Positions 1 through 5,267 of a stretch of DNA of 7,036 nucleotides are shown piece after piece. The stretch's first letter is position 1, and each line of letters begins with the position of its first letter. The notes under the pieces are model-generated. The model did no database searches. It was not told the DNA's origin and saw only the letters and a program-made list of their open reading frames with translations. The stretch is from a bacterium (GTDB lineage: Bacteria; Patescibacteriota; JABMPQ01; JAQVVF01). The stretch is from positions 1 through 7,036 of the forward strand of contig JAUWOX010000055.1 in assembly GCA_030611905.1 (NCBI GenBank). Direction: 5' to 3'. Both the position numbers and the translations under genes were made by a program.

Positions 1-371
1 GGAAAAAGAAATTTCAATCTCACTAAATAAGCGAATCGCAAATCTCTTCCAGTGATCTCATTATGCATATACCAGTCCGATGACTCTAAATCAGCTCTCA
101 TAACATCCAACTCATCATCACCTAATTTCTTCAAAAAATCAGCTATCCTGTCACGAGACAAAATAATTATACGACCTGCGATATTGGCAAATCTAACCCA
201 CTCATCATCTTCTACATCCCGAGACAATTGCTCCCGAAACCTCTTCCAATTCTCTTCAGTTAACATTTCATCCACCTTAAACTTTTTTTCTGCCTTTTCC
301 TCATCAAAACTCAAATCCTGCAGTTTCAAATCTCGTTCCCCTTTTTTTTCAAAATGTTTTCTTATTCCCAT
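1..371 (-). CDS. Uncharacterised helical-repeat paralog, third of tandem set (3' end cut by window)
   Basis: I do not recognise a function. Reading from the ATG at 371, 123 codons are visible before the window edge cuts the gene, so the C-terminus is missing. The first 21 residues (MGIRKHFEKKGERDLKLQDL, then S) are identical to those of the next gene upstream (389-1261). The remainder is clearly homologous but diverged: LTEENWKRF against LTEKDWKGF, and RDRIADFLKKLGDDEL against RDRIADFLEKIGDEEL. The visible part ends in LKFLF plus the first two bases of a probable proline codon, which is where the sister protein has its first LFP motif. The ATG is chosen because the MGIR start is shared by all three paralogs; a stop lies in frame at 396-398. 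The gap to the preceding stop is 17 nt with no clear Shine-Dalgarno sequence, so it is probably co-transcribed and perhaps translationally coupled. Homology is seen directly; everything about role is unknown. Confidence 0.85.
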   Translation of the reverse strand, partial: MGIRKHFEKKGERDLKLQDLSFDEEKAEKKFKVDEMLTEENWKRFREQLSRDVEDDEWVRFANIAGRIIILSRDRIADFLKKLGDDELDVMRADLESSDWYMHNEITGRDLRFAYLVRLKFLF

Positions 372-388
372 TTTCTTAAATTTATAAA

Positions 389-1261
389 TCAAAAGCTACG
401 ACGAACTGGCCTCTTTTTCTTCTCCGCCCTAAAATCTTCCTTTTTCTTAATCAACTCCAAGCCTTTGTCTGTAATTTTCACTTCGTCTGCCTCAATAATT
501 TTCAGATTTACTGCCATATCGACAAATCCAAAATATCTATCTTGCTCATCAAGCCTCGCTAACATTGTGCGACAATCTGCAGGAATCAAATTTACCTCTT
601 TATAAACTTCCGGAAAAGCAATTCTTAAACTAGCTAAACGATTAGCATAGTGCTCCATACCTCTGCTTTTTTCAGAATCCAAATAATCTTTCAATTTTTG
701 TTTATCTAAAACTAAATCCGGAATAGGAAATCTCTCTGGAAAAAGAATTCTTAAATCCCTTGCTATAACTAAAATCTCAAAAGGATCATAATTATCCGTT
801 CTGGAAAACCCCTCCAACAAATCCCTTCCTCTTTTCCAAACCGACTCGACATCCTTCCATGGAATAAGATCGCCCAAATCTTTATCTGGAAAAAGTCTCT
901 TCAATAAAACCATATATTTAAAATAAACTCTATCTGAAGTTCTCATGTCCATACCAACATCCCAGTCAAATGACAGATATGTTTCTTTCATCTTCTTTAA
1001 TTCTTCATCTCCTATCTTTTCTAGAAAATCAGCTATTCTATCACGATCAAGAACAACCAAATCACCTGCTAAACGTGCAAAACCAAACCATCGACCCCTT
1101 TCCACACATTCAGACAACTCGCTTCTAAATCCCTTCCAGTCTTTTTCAGTTAATCTTTTGTCAATATCAAACCCACTCTCCGATCGCTCATCATCCAAAC
1201 TCAAATCCTGCAACTTCAAATCTCGTTCTCCTTTTTTTTCAAAATGTTTCCTTATTCCCAT
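389..1261 (-). CDS. Uncharacterised helical-repeat paralog, second of tandem set
   Basis: A 290-residue protein of unknown function. It has three parts: a basic N-terminus (MGIRKHFEKKGERDLKLQDL), a long helical region, and a lysine-rich tail ending KKKRPVRRSF. The helical region contains a recurring motif of the form LxxLFPxx: LKRLFPDKD near residue 121, LRILFPERF near 170, LRIAFPEVY near 212, and a degenerate last copy LKIIEADEVKI near 253. Spacing is about 50, 42 and 41 residues, suggesting a solenoid-like helical repeat; the earlier segment RLAGDLVVLDRDRIADFL may be another copy. There is no signal peptide or membrane segment, so it is probably cytoplasmic. I choose the ATG at 1261 over an in-frame TTG at 1270, because the ATG matches the MGIR start of the paralogs and lies 9 nt after an AAGGA ribosome site that the TTG would directly abut. 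The stop is TGA. The protein resembles uncharacterised repeat proteins I recall from Parcubacteria, an impression I could not check. Confidence 0.9.
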   Translation of the reverse strand: MGIRKHFEKKGERDLKLQDLSLDDERSESGFDIDKRLTEKDWKGFRSELSECVERGRWFGFARLAGDLVVLDRDRIADFLEKIGDEELKKMKETYLSFDWDVGMDMRTSDRVYFKYMVLLKRLFPDKDLGDLIPWKDVESVWKRGRDLLEGFSRTDNYDPFEILVIARDLRILFPERFPIPDLVLDKQKLKDYLDSEKSRGMEHYANRLASLRIAFPEVYKEVNLIPADCRTMLARLDEQDRYFGFVDMAVNLKIIEADEVKITDKGLELIKKKEDFRAEKKKRPVRRSF

Positions 1262-1270
1262 ATTCTTCAA

Positions 1271-1275
1271 TCCTT
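1271..1275 (-). promoter_or_regulatory. Ribosome binding site deciding the start at 1261
   Basis: Read on the minus strand this is AAGGA, followed by 9 nt and then the ATG at 1261. It overlaps the gap after the TAA of the upstream paralog (1279-1281). It directly abuts the in-frame TTG at 1268-1270, leaving no spacing for that codon, so it supports the ATG. It is one of only two recognisable Shine-Dalgarno sequences in the window. Confidence 0.6.
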
Positions 1276-1278
1276 AAA

Positions 1279-2085
1279 TTAAAAACTACGACGAACCGGC
1301 CTCTCCTTCTTGCCCTGACTCTTGAACTCATCCTTCTTTTTAACAACCAACCCTCTCTCTTCGCTTATCTCAATCTTATCAGCCGTAACGATCTCCCAAG
1401 CTGCTATCAACCTCACCATTCTCAAAAGATTATCATCTTTGATCGAATCCAAATGATCCATCAATCCCTTACTGCTAATTAACCTACTTACCTCCTCCTT
1501 TTTTAAAAAAGACGCAATTCTCAATCCTGACAAAACCAACAACCTCATAATCAAATGTTTGCCTTCAATCTCGGATAAAATGTCACTCCGCATCTCATCA
1601 GACACCCCTAATCCACTCGCCTGTTCTGGAAATATTACCTTCAATAAAGCTATTTGCATCAATGATTCTATTTTATCAAAACGCCCTAGATCTTTTTCAA
1701 AAGCCTCAAAATATTTTTCTGTATCAATTGCTGCAAAAGCTCTTAGATTATTCATCTTAAAACCAAAGAAAACCCCAAGAGAAGCCGGAGGCATCCTGTC
1801 AATATCCCCCCCATAATAATTCACTAAAAGCTGCTCTAATTGTACCTGATTATAACCTATCTCCTCCCTCAAATCAGGATTTAACAAAATAGCATAGCCT
1901 TCCAAATCAGAAGAAACTATTCTAAATCCCCTTTCAGATCTTATTTTTTTCACAACATCATCCCAATTCATCTCTAGCAACATTTTTTCTATCCCACCAC
2001 CCTCTTTCGTCTGTTCCAAATTCAAATCATGAAGTTTAAGATCTTCGTCTGATGGCTTCCTTGATAAATGTTCTCTTATTCCCAT
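1279..2085 (-). CDS. Uncharacterised helical-repeat paralog, first of tandem set
   Basis: A 268-residue protein of unknown function, the most diverged of the three paralogs. It keeps the same frame: an N-terminus MGIREHLSRK followed by DLKLHDLNLE, an acidic linker, a leucine-rich helical body, and a charged tail ending KKERPVRRSF, matching the final seven residues of the next gene. The repeat motif appears as LLKVIFPEQ (about 147-155), a weaker LRIASFLKKEEV (188-199), and WEIVTADKIEI (230-240), which aligns with LKIIEADEVKI of the sister. The middle (residues 50-130) has little obvious similarity to the other paralogs. No signal peptide, membrane span or catalytic motif is visible. Its ATG lies 2 nt after the aldolase TAA and no Shine-Dalgarno sequence is obvious, so translation is probably coupled to aldolase. 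That coupling is the only functional hint and does not show a glycolytic role. Confidence 0.9.
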   Translation of the reverse strand: MGIREHLSRKPSDEDLKLHDLNLEQTKEGGGIEKMLLEMNWDDVVKKIRSERGFRIVSSDLEGYAILLNPDLREEIGYNQVQLEQLLVNYYGGDIDRMPPASLGVFFGFKMNNLRAFAAIDTEKYFEAFEKDLGRFDKIESLMQIALLKVIFPEQASGLGVSDEMRSDILSEIEGKHLIMRLLVLSGLRIASFLKKEEVSRLISSKGLMDHLDSIKDDNLLRMVRLIAAWEIVTADKIEISEERGLVVKKKDEFKSQGKKERPVRRSF

Positions 2086-2087
2086 TT

Positions 2088-2927
2088 TTAGATTTTATTA
2101 GCCGAACCAAAAATCGCAATCTTATTTTTAACAACCTTCTCAATTGCCTCTTCCACCGGCTCCATCACATCATAAGGCTTAACAACATCCTCGTCTTTCA
2201 AACTCTCGCGCAAAGTTTTAGTAAACGCTTCTCTAAGTTCAGTATTAACATTTATTTTACAAATCCCCAAAGAAACTGCTTTTTTAATATCCTCCCCTGA
2301 AATACCAGAACCACCATGCAGCACCAACGGTATAGACACAACTCGTTTAATCTCCTGCAAAAGCCCAAAATCCAACTTTGGCTCGCCCTTATAAGTCCCA
2401 TGAACATTTCCAATTCCTACTGCCAAAAAATCAACTCCAGTCTCTTTGACAAATCTTTCAGCTTCTTTTGGATTAGTTTTTAAAATTTCCACATCTTCAC
2501 CTTTCTTCGGAGTCGGCACAAGTCCAATTTCACCTTCAACAACTACGTCTTTTGAATGCGCATAATCAACAACGCTCTTTGTCAATTCGATATTCTTTGC
2601 TAGCTCTAATTTTGATCCATCAATCATTACCGAATTATAGCCAGTGTCAATTGCCCATTTGCACATTTCAAAACTCTTACCATGATCTAAATTAATATTT
2701 ATTGGCACGCTCGCTTCTTCAGCAAAGCTCTTCAGAGTATCAAAAAAAACTTCCATGCCACCATGCTTTATCTCTCCTTCTGAAGTCTGCAATATAATAG
2801 GCGACTTCATTTCTTCACCAGCCAATACAATCCCTTTGGTTATTTCCAAATCAGATGTATTAAAAGCACCTACTGCATATTTCCTCTCCTGCGCCTTCTT
2901 CAACAAAATCTTCGAAGAAACAATCAT
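2088..2927 (-). CDS. fba: Class II fructose-bisphosphate aldolase
   Basis: A zinc-dependent aldolase of 279 residues, within the usual 280-310 range for the short (GatY/KbaY-like) class II type. It cleaves fructose-1,6-bisphosphate to dihydroxyacetone phosphate and glyceraldehyde-3-phosphate, and works in reverse in gluconeogenesis. Landmarks: AVGAFN near 18-23; NLDHG at 79-83, with the catalytic Asp81 and zinc ligand His82; EGEIG at 131-135; AVGIGNVHGTYKG at 169-181, with His176 as a zinc ligand; LHGGSG at 203-208, with His204; and NVNTE at 226-230, which binds phosphate. All expected metal and catalytic residues are present. A related specificity, such as tagatose-bisphosphate aldolase, cannot be excluded from sequence alone, but adjacent triosephosphate isomerase supports the glycolytic assignment. 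The ATG at 2927 gives the normal N-terminus. The 85-nt leader has no clear Shine-Dalgarno sequence, and the stop lies 2 nt before the first paralog. Confidence 0.96.
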   Translation of the reverse strand: MIVSSKILLKKAQERKYAVGAFNTSDLEITKGIVLAGEEMKSPIILQTSEGEIKHGGMEVFFDTLKSFAEEASVPININLDHGKSFEMCKWAIDTGYNSVMIDGSKLELAKNIELTKSVVDYAHSKDVVVEGEIGLVPTPKKGEDVEILKTNPKEAERFVKETGVDFLAVGIGNVHGTYKGEPKLDFGLLQEIKRVVSIPLVLHGGSGISGEDIKKAVSLGICKINVNTELREAFTKTLRESLKDEDVVKPYDVMEPVEEAIEKVVKNKIAIFGSANKI

Positions 2928-3012
2928 TTTATTTTAACTAATTTTTTTTAAACAAAACAAACGAAGTAAAATTTGGATTTAATTCGTAAGAATTCAGATA
3001 ATAATTCGAATA
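2928..3012. other. AT-rich gap between tpiA and fba
   Basis: An 85-nt spacer, the longest inside the putative operon. It contains a small perfect hairpin, AATTC-GTAA-GAATT (2981-2994), with a 5-bp AT-rich stem and a GNRA-type tetraloop. This is too weak to call a terminator and has no GC-rich stem or adjoining U-run. I see no convincing promoter or Shine-Dalgarno sequence. It could hold a processing site or a weak internal promoter, which the sequence does not settle. Confidence 0.4.
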
Positions 3013-3774
3013 CTAAATCTTCATTACCTGCTTAACAATTCCTACAAACTCATTCGCTTTCAGACTTGATCCTCCAACAAGAGCTCCATCAATATCTTTT
3101 TCCAAAACAAACGATGCAATATTTTGCGGATTAACACTTCCACCGTATAAAATTCTAACTTGCTCCGCTTCTTTCTCGGAAAATAAACCTTTTAAAACCT
3201 GACGGATTAAAATTACCACTGCCTCAGCATCAGATGGTTCAGCGGCCTCCCCGCTACCAATTGCCCAAATTGGTTCATAAGCAATATCGACCTTAGCTAT
3301 ATCTCCACTTTTCACATCTTTAAACGCTAACTCAACTTGCTGTGTAACTTTAGATTCCGTTAATTTCTTTTCTCTCTCTTCTTTATTCTCTCCCACGCAA
3401 ACAATTGGTCTCAAATCATGCTTCAAGCAAGCCAAAACCTTGCTACTTACCATGACATCAGTTTCTTTTAAATATTCTCTCCTTTCCGAATGCCCAACAA
3501 TAACATAAGAACAACCTACATCTAACAACTGTTCGCAAGAAATCTCTCCCGTATAAGCCCCGTTACTTTTCCAAAAAACATCCTGCGCTCCCAAATTTAT
3601 ACTAGAAGGCAATTGAAAATTAACTCCAGATAAATGAACAAACGAAGGACATACTACTACTTCAATATTTTCAGGCAAATTAGTTAAGCCCTGTCTCACA
3701 TCCAAAGCCAGCCGCCGAGCTTCTTCAACAGTTAAATTCATTTTCCAATTCCCTGCTATTAATATAGATCGCAT
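3013..3774 (-). CDS. tpiA: Triosephosphate isomerase
   Basis: A full-length TIM-barrel enzyme of 253 residues (family norm about 250) that interconverts dihydroxyacetone phosphate and glyceraldehyde-3-phosphate. The catalytic set is complete: GNWKMN at 8-13 with Lys11, VGHSERR at 93-99 with the electrophile His95, and AYEPIWAIG at 165-173 with the base Glu167. The phosphate-gripping elements YGGSV (210-214) and GALVGGSSLKA (230-240) are present. The mobile loop reads AIGSGEAAEP at 171-180, instead of the common AIGTG..ATP. This is a conservative variant that should still close over substrate. The ATG at 3774 immediately precedes the conserved first strand. It follows the membrane-protein gene by 10 nt and precedes aldolase, which fits co-expression of consecutive glycolytic steps. 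No Shine-Dalgarno sequence is evident. Confidence 0.98.
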   Translation of the reverse strand: MRSILIAGNWKMNLTVEEARRLALDVRQGLTNLPENIEVVVCPSFVHLSGVNFQLPSSINLGAQDVFWKSNGAYTGEISCEQLLDVGCSYVIVGHSERREYLKETDVMVSSKVLACLKHDLRPIVCVGENKEEREKKLTESKVTQQVELAFKDVKSGDIAKVDIAYEPIWAIGSGEAAEPSDAEAVVILIRQVLKGLFSEKEAEQVRILYGGSVNPQNIASFVLEKDIDGALVGGSSLKANEFVGIVKQVMKI

Positions 3775-3784
3775 ATAATTATAA

Positions 3785-4285
3785 TTAAATATGGTTTGCC
3801 ACTCCCACTACCCCCAGACTCAATGCGCTAACAATCACTCCGGCAATTATCAATCCTAAAATTATCAAAGGCAAAGCTTTTTTAAACGAAATTCCAAAAA
3901 CAAAAGCCATCAATGCTCCGGTCCAACCACCAGTTCCAGGCAAAGGGATTGCTACAAATAAAATTAATGCGAGTTCCTCCCAGCGCTCGACCGACTTGGA
4001 ATGTTTTTTCCTTGTTCGCTCAAACAACCAAGTAAAAAAACGTTTCATTAGCTTAGAATGCTTCATTAAAAATTTAGAAACTGGCTCTAAAAGCCATAAT
4101 AAAAGAACCACTACAATAATATTCCCAACCAAGGCCGACACAAAAATTCTCCAGAATGGAATATCATAAACCGCCAAGGCAAATGGAATCGCCCCTCTCA
4201 ATTCCCCTATCGGCAACATTGCTACTAAAGCTGTCGCAATTTCCGGAGGAAGATTCCTAACCCATTCTATATAATAATCTAACAT
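3785..4285 (-). CDS. Small multidrug-export family membrane protein (COG2426 / PF06695-like)
   Basis: An integral membrane protein of 166 residues. Its two signature segments are PIGELRGAIPFAL (25-37) and IPLPGTGGWTGALMAFVFG (113-131). These resemble the paired half-membrane loops of the DedA-like superfamily and mark the family annotated as putative small multi-drug export protein. Hydrophobic spans fall at about 14-40, 44-67, 104-131 and 137-161. A basic, soluble stretch (about 72-97, KHSKLMKRFFTWLFERTRKK) lies between the two halves. The family name rests on weak historical evidence; the actual substrate is unknown, and a lipid- or ion-related role is equally possible. The ATG at 4285 gives the typical short N-terminus. 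The gene sits 10 nt ahead of tpiA and shares its transcript by inference, but position suggests no direct link to glycolysis. Confidence 0.88.
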   Translation of the reverse strand: MLDYYIEWVRNLPPEIATALVAMLPIGELRGAIPFALAVYDIPFWRIFVSALVGNIIVVVLLLWLLEPVSKFLMKHSKLMKRFFTWLFERTRKKHSKSVERWEELALILFVAIPLPGTGGWTGALMAFVFGISFKKALPLIILGLIIAGVIVSALSLGVVGVANHI

Positions 4286-4302
4286 TAATTAATTACTAAT
4301 AC

Positions 4303-4316
4303 CTGCCTACCGGCAG
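4303..4316. repeat. Short GC-rich inverted repeat CTGCC-TACC-GGCAG
   Basis: A perfect 5-bp stem (CTGCC 4303-4307, GGCAG 4312-4316) around TACC. It stands out as an island of GC in an otherwise AT-rich 73-nt gap between the glycosyltransferase and the membrane protein. It has no following U-run in either direction, so it is a poor terminator. It resembles the palindrome at 6871-6882. I recall similar CCTGCC/GGCAGG palindromes as dispersed repeats in Parcubacteria genomes; that recollection is unverified here. Confidence 0.5.
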
Positions 4317-4358
4317 ACAAAACTAATTGCCAATAGAGCTTACTGCAACTATTAGCTA

Positions 4359-5066
4359 TTAACTTTTATATTTCCTAGTCCACAACCACCATCTCACCTT
4401 AAATAAATCTCGAAAAACATTCAGATAAGACTTCAAACTCACCTTGCTTCCTTCAGCATTATGCCAGGTAATTGGCACTTCCTTTATTTTCAAGCTCCTT
4501 TTCTTAGCTAAAGCTAAGTCCTCAATATCAAAACCAAATCCAGTCAATTTTTGTTTCGGAAAAATAGCTTCTGTTGCCTTTTTACTGTAAACTTTAAAGC
4601 CACATTGCGTATCATGAATCCCCCAAACAGCCACAATCTGAATTAATACATTCCCTGCCTTTCCTGCCAACTCTTTATGCCAAGCCTGCGATACGGCCAC
4701 CTTAGAACCCTTCATATCACGCGAACCAACTACCACGTCATATCCTTTTTTAAACCATGGCCAAAACTTTTTAATCTCTGTAATTTTTGTGGCATTATCC
4801 GCATCCATAAACAACCTATAATCACCCCCAGCCATTAGCATCCCTTCTTTCACTGAATAGCCCTTCCCTCTATTTCTTCTTTCCTTATTCAATCTAAAAC
4901 CATCTGATTCTCTAACAACCTTTCTAGTATTATCTTTACTTCCATCATCCACAACAATCACTTCATAATCATAATCCTGTTTTTCTAAATAATTTTTTAC
5001 CGACTTCAAAGTCCCAGCAATCCGATCTTGTTCATTATAAGCCGGTATAATCACTGATAATTTCAT
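4359..5066 (-). CDS. GT2-family glycosyltransferase, dolichyl-phosphate glucose synthase-like
   Basis: A GT-A fold family 2 glycosyltransferase of 235 residues. It starts with the nucleotide-sugar strand SVIIPAYNE (4-12), followed by VVDDGSKDNT (38-47) with the UDP/GDP-binding DDGS, RGKGYSVKEGM (66-76), the metal-binding DADNAT (88-93, the DxD equivalent), and GSR at 114-116. DTQCGFKVY (152-160) is typical of the ALG5/dolichyl-phosphate glucose synthase-like subgroup. That subgroup moves glucose or mannose from a nucleotide sugar onto a polyprenyl phosphate at the membrane. There is no transmembrane segment and no GtrA-like extension. The exact sugar and lipid cannot be read from sequence. 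The probable substrate use implies cell-envelope glycan synthesis. It is the first gene after the promoter at 5107-5135, with a leader of roughly 33 nt that lacks a Shine-Dalgarno sequence. Confidence 0.93.
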   Translation of the reverse strand: MKLSVIIPAYNEQDRIAGTLKSVKNYLEKQDYDYEVIVVDDGSKDNTRKVVRESDGFRLNKERRNRGKGYSVKEGMLMAGGDYRLFMDADNATKITEIKKFWPWFKKGYDVVVGSRDMKGSKVAVSQAWHKELAGKAGNVLIQIVAVWGIHDTQCGFKVYSKKATEAIFPKQKLTGFGFDIEDLALAKKRSLKIKEVPITWHNAEGSKVSLKSYLNVFRDLFKVRWWLWTRKYKS

Positions 5067-5106
5067 TAATTGTAATTTAGTTTTAGAATTTTTAATTTAT
5101 ATTTCC

Positions 5107-5135
5107 ATAATAACAAATTTTTTGATTTATCACAA
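5107..5135 (-). promoter_or_regulatory. Putative sigma70 promoter of the glycosyltransferase-glycolysis operon
   Basis: On the minus strand, -35 TTGTGA (5130-5135, 4 of 6 consensus bases) and -10 TATTAT (5107-5112, 5 of 6) are separated by exactly 17 nt of A/T. This places a start near 5100, about 33 nt before the ATG at 5066. It is the only good match in the gap after the terminator. AT-rich DNA yields chance matches, so this is moderate evidence. A small inverted repeat TCAC-N6-GTGA (5130-5143) covers the -35 and could be an operator. Confidence 0.5.
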
Positions 5136-5157
5136 CATCGTGACAAAACATAGAAAG

Positions 5158-5183
5158 TCAAAAATCGGTGATCAAAAGTCGGT
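5158..5183. repeat. Tandem 12-nt imperfect direct repeat TCAAAARTCGGT
   Basis: TCAAAAATCGGT (5158-5169) and TCAAAAGTCGGT (5172-5183) differ at one base and are separated by GA, giving a 14-nt period. They lie 23 nt upstream of the -35 element of the putative glycosyltransferase promoter, a position suited to an activator site. They could equally be chance or decayed repeat DNA. Confidence 0.45.
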
Positions 5184-5220
5184 TCCGATTGCCAACTGCT
5201 AACTTCTGATTTCCGAAATA

Positions 5221-5251
5221 AAAAACTGCGTTTGATTTACGCAGTGTTTTT
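5221..5251 (-). terminator. Intrinsic terminator of the lipoprotein gene
   Basis: On the minus strand, stem ACTGCGT (5245-5239), a 7-nt loop, and ACGCAGT (5231-5225) form a perfect 7-bp hairpin. It runs straight into TTTTTT (starting with the last stem base), then ATTT. It begins 22 nt after the TAA at 5268-5270. This is a standard Rho-independent terminator. On the plus strand the stem is followed by G then five T, so it might also work weakly in that direction, although no plus-strand gene converges on it. Confidence 0.88.
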
Positions 5252-5267
5252 GAAAAAGAACAAAAAG

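Larger units (their letters stand above)
5067..5267. other. 201-nt intergenic region between lipoprotein stop and glycosyltransferase start
   Basis: No gene fits here. From right to left it holds the terminator of the lipoprotein gene (5225-5245), a stretch with a 12-nt imperfect direct repeat (5158-5183) that also contains an inverted repeat AATCGG/CCGATT (5163-5168 and 5185-5190), and the putative promoter (5107-5135). The order terminator, spacer, promoter marks a transcription-unit boundary. Confidence 0.7.

Noticed and set aside
342..349. Run of eight A (minus strand) near the start of two paralogs, as a slippage or frameshift site (also 1232-1239)
   Set aside because: The run encodes EKK in frame, both copies are intact, and a shift so early would give no sensible alternative product. 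The third paralog lacks it.
945..1277. Plus-strand Ser/Phe-rich open frames opposite the paralogs (also near 52-387 and 354-605)
   Set aside because: They are antisense shadows. Their similarity to each other simply reflects the paralogy of the genes on the minus strand.
2981..2994. Hairpin between tpiA and fba as a terminator
   Set aside because: Only five AT-rich base pairs and no following U-run, so it is unlikely to stop transcription.
4326..4362. Similarity between ATTGCCAA...GCTATTAAC here and ATTGCCAACTGCTAAC near 5188 as a repeat family
   Set aside because: Shared words are short and of low complexity. Two degenerate examples do not establish a repeat.
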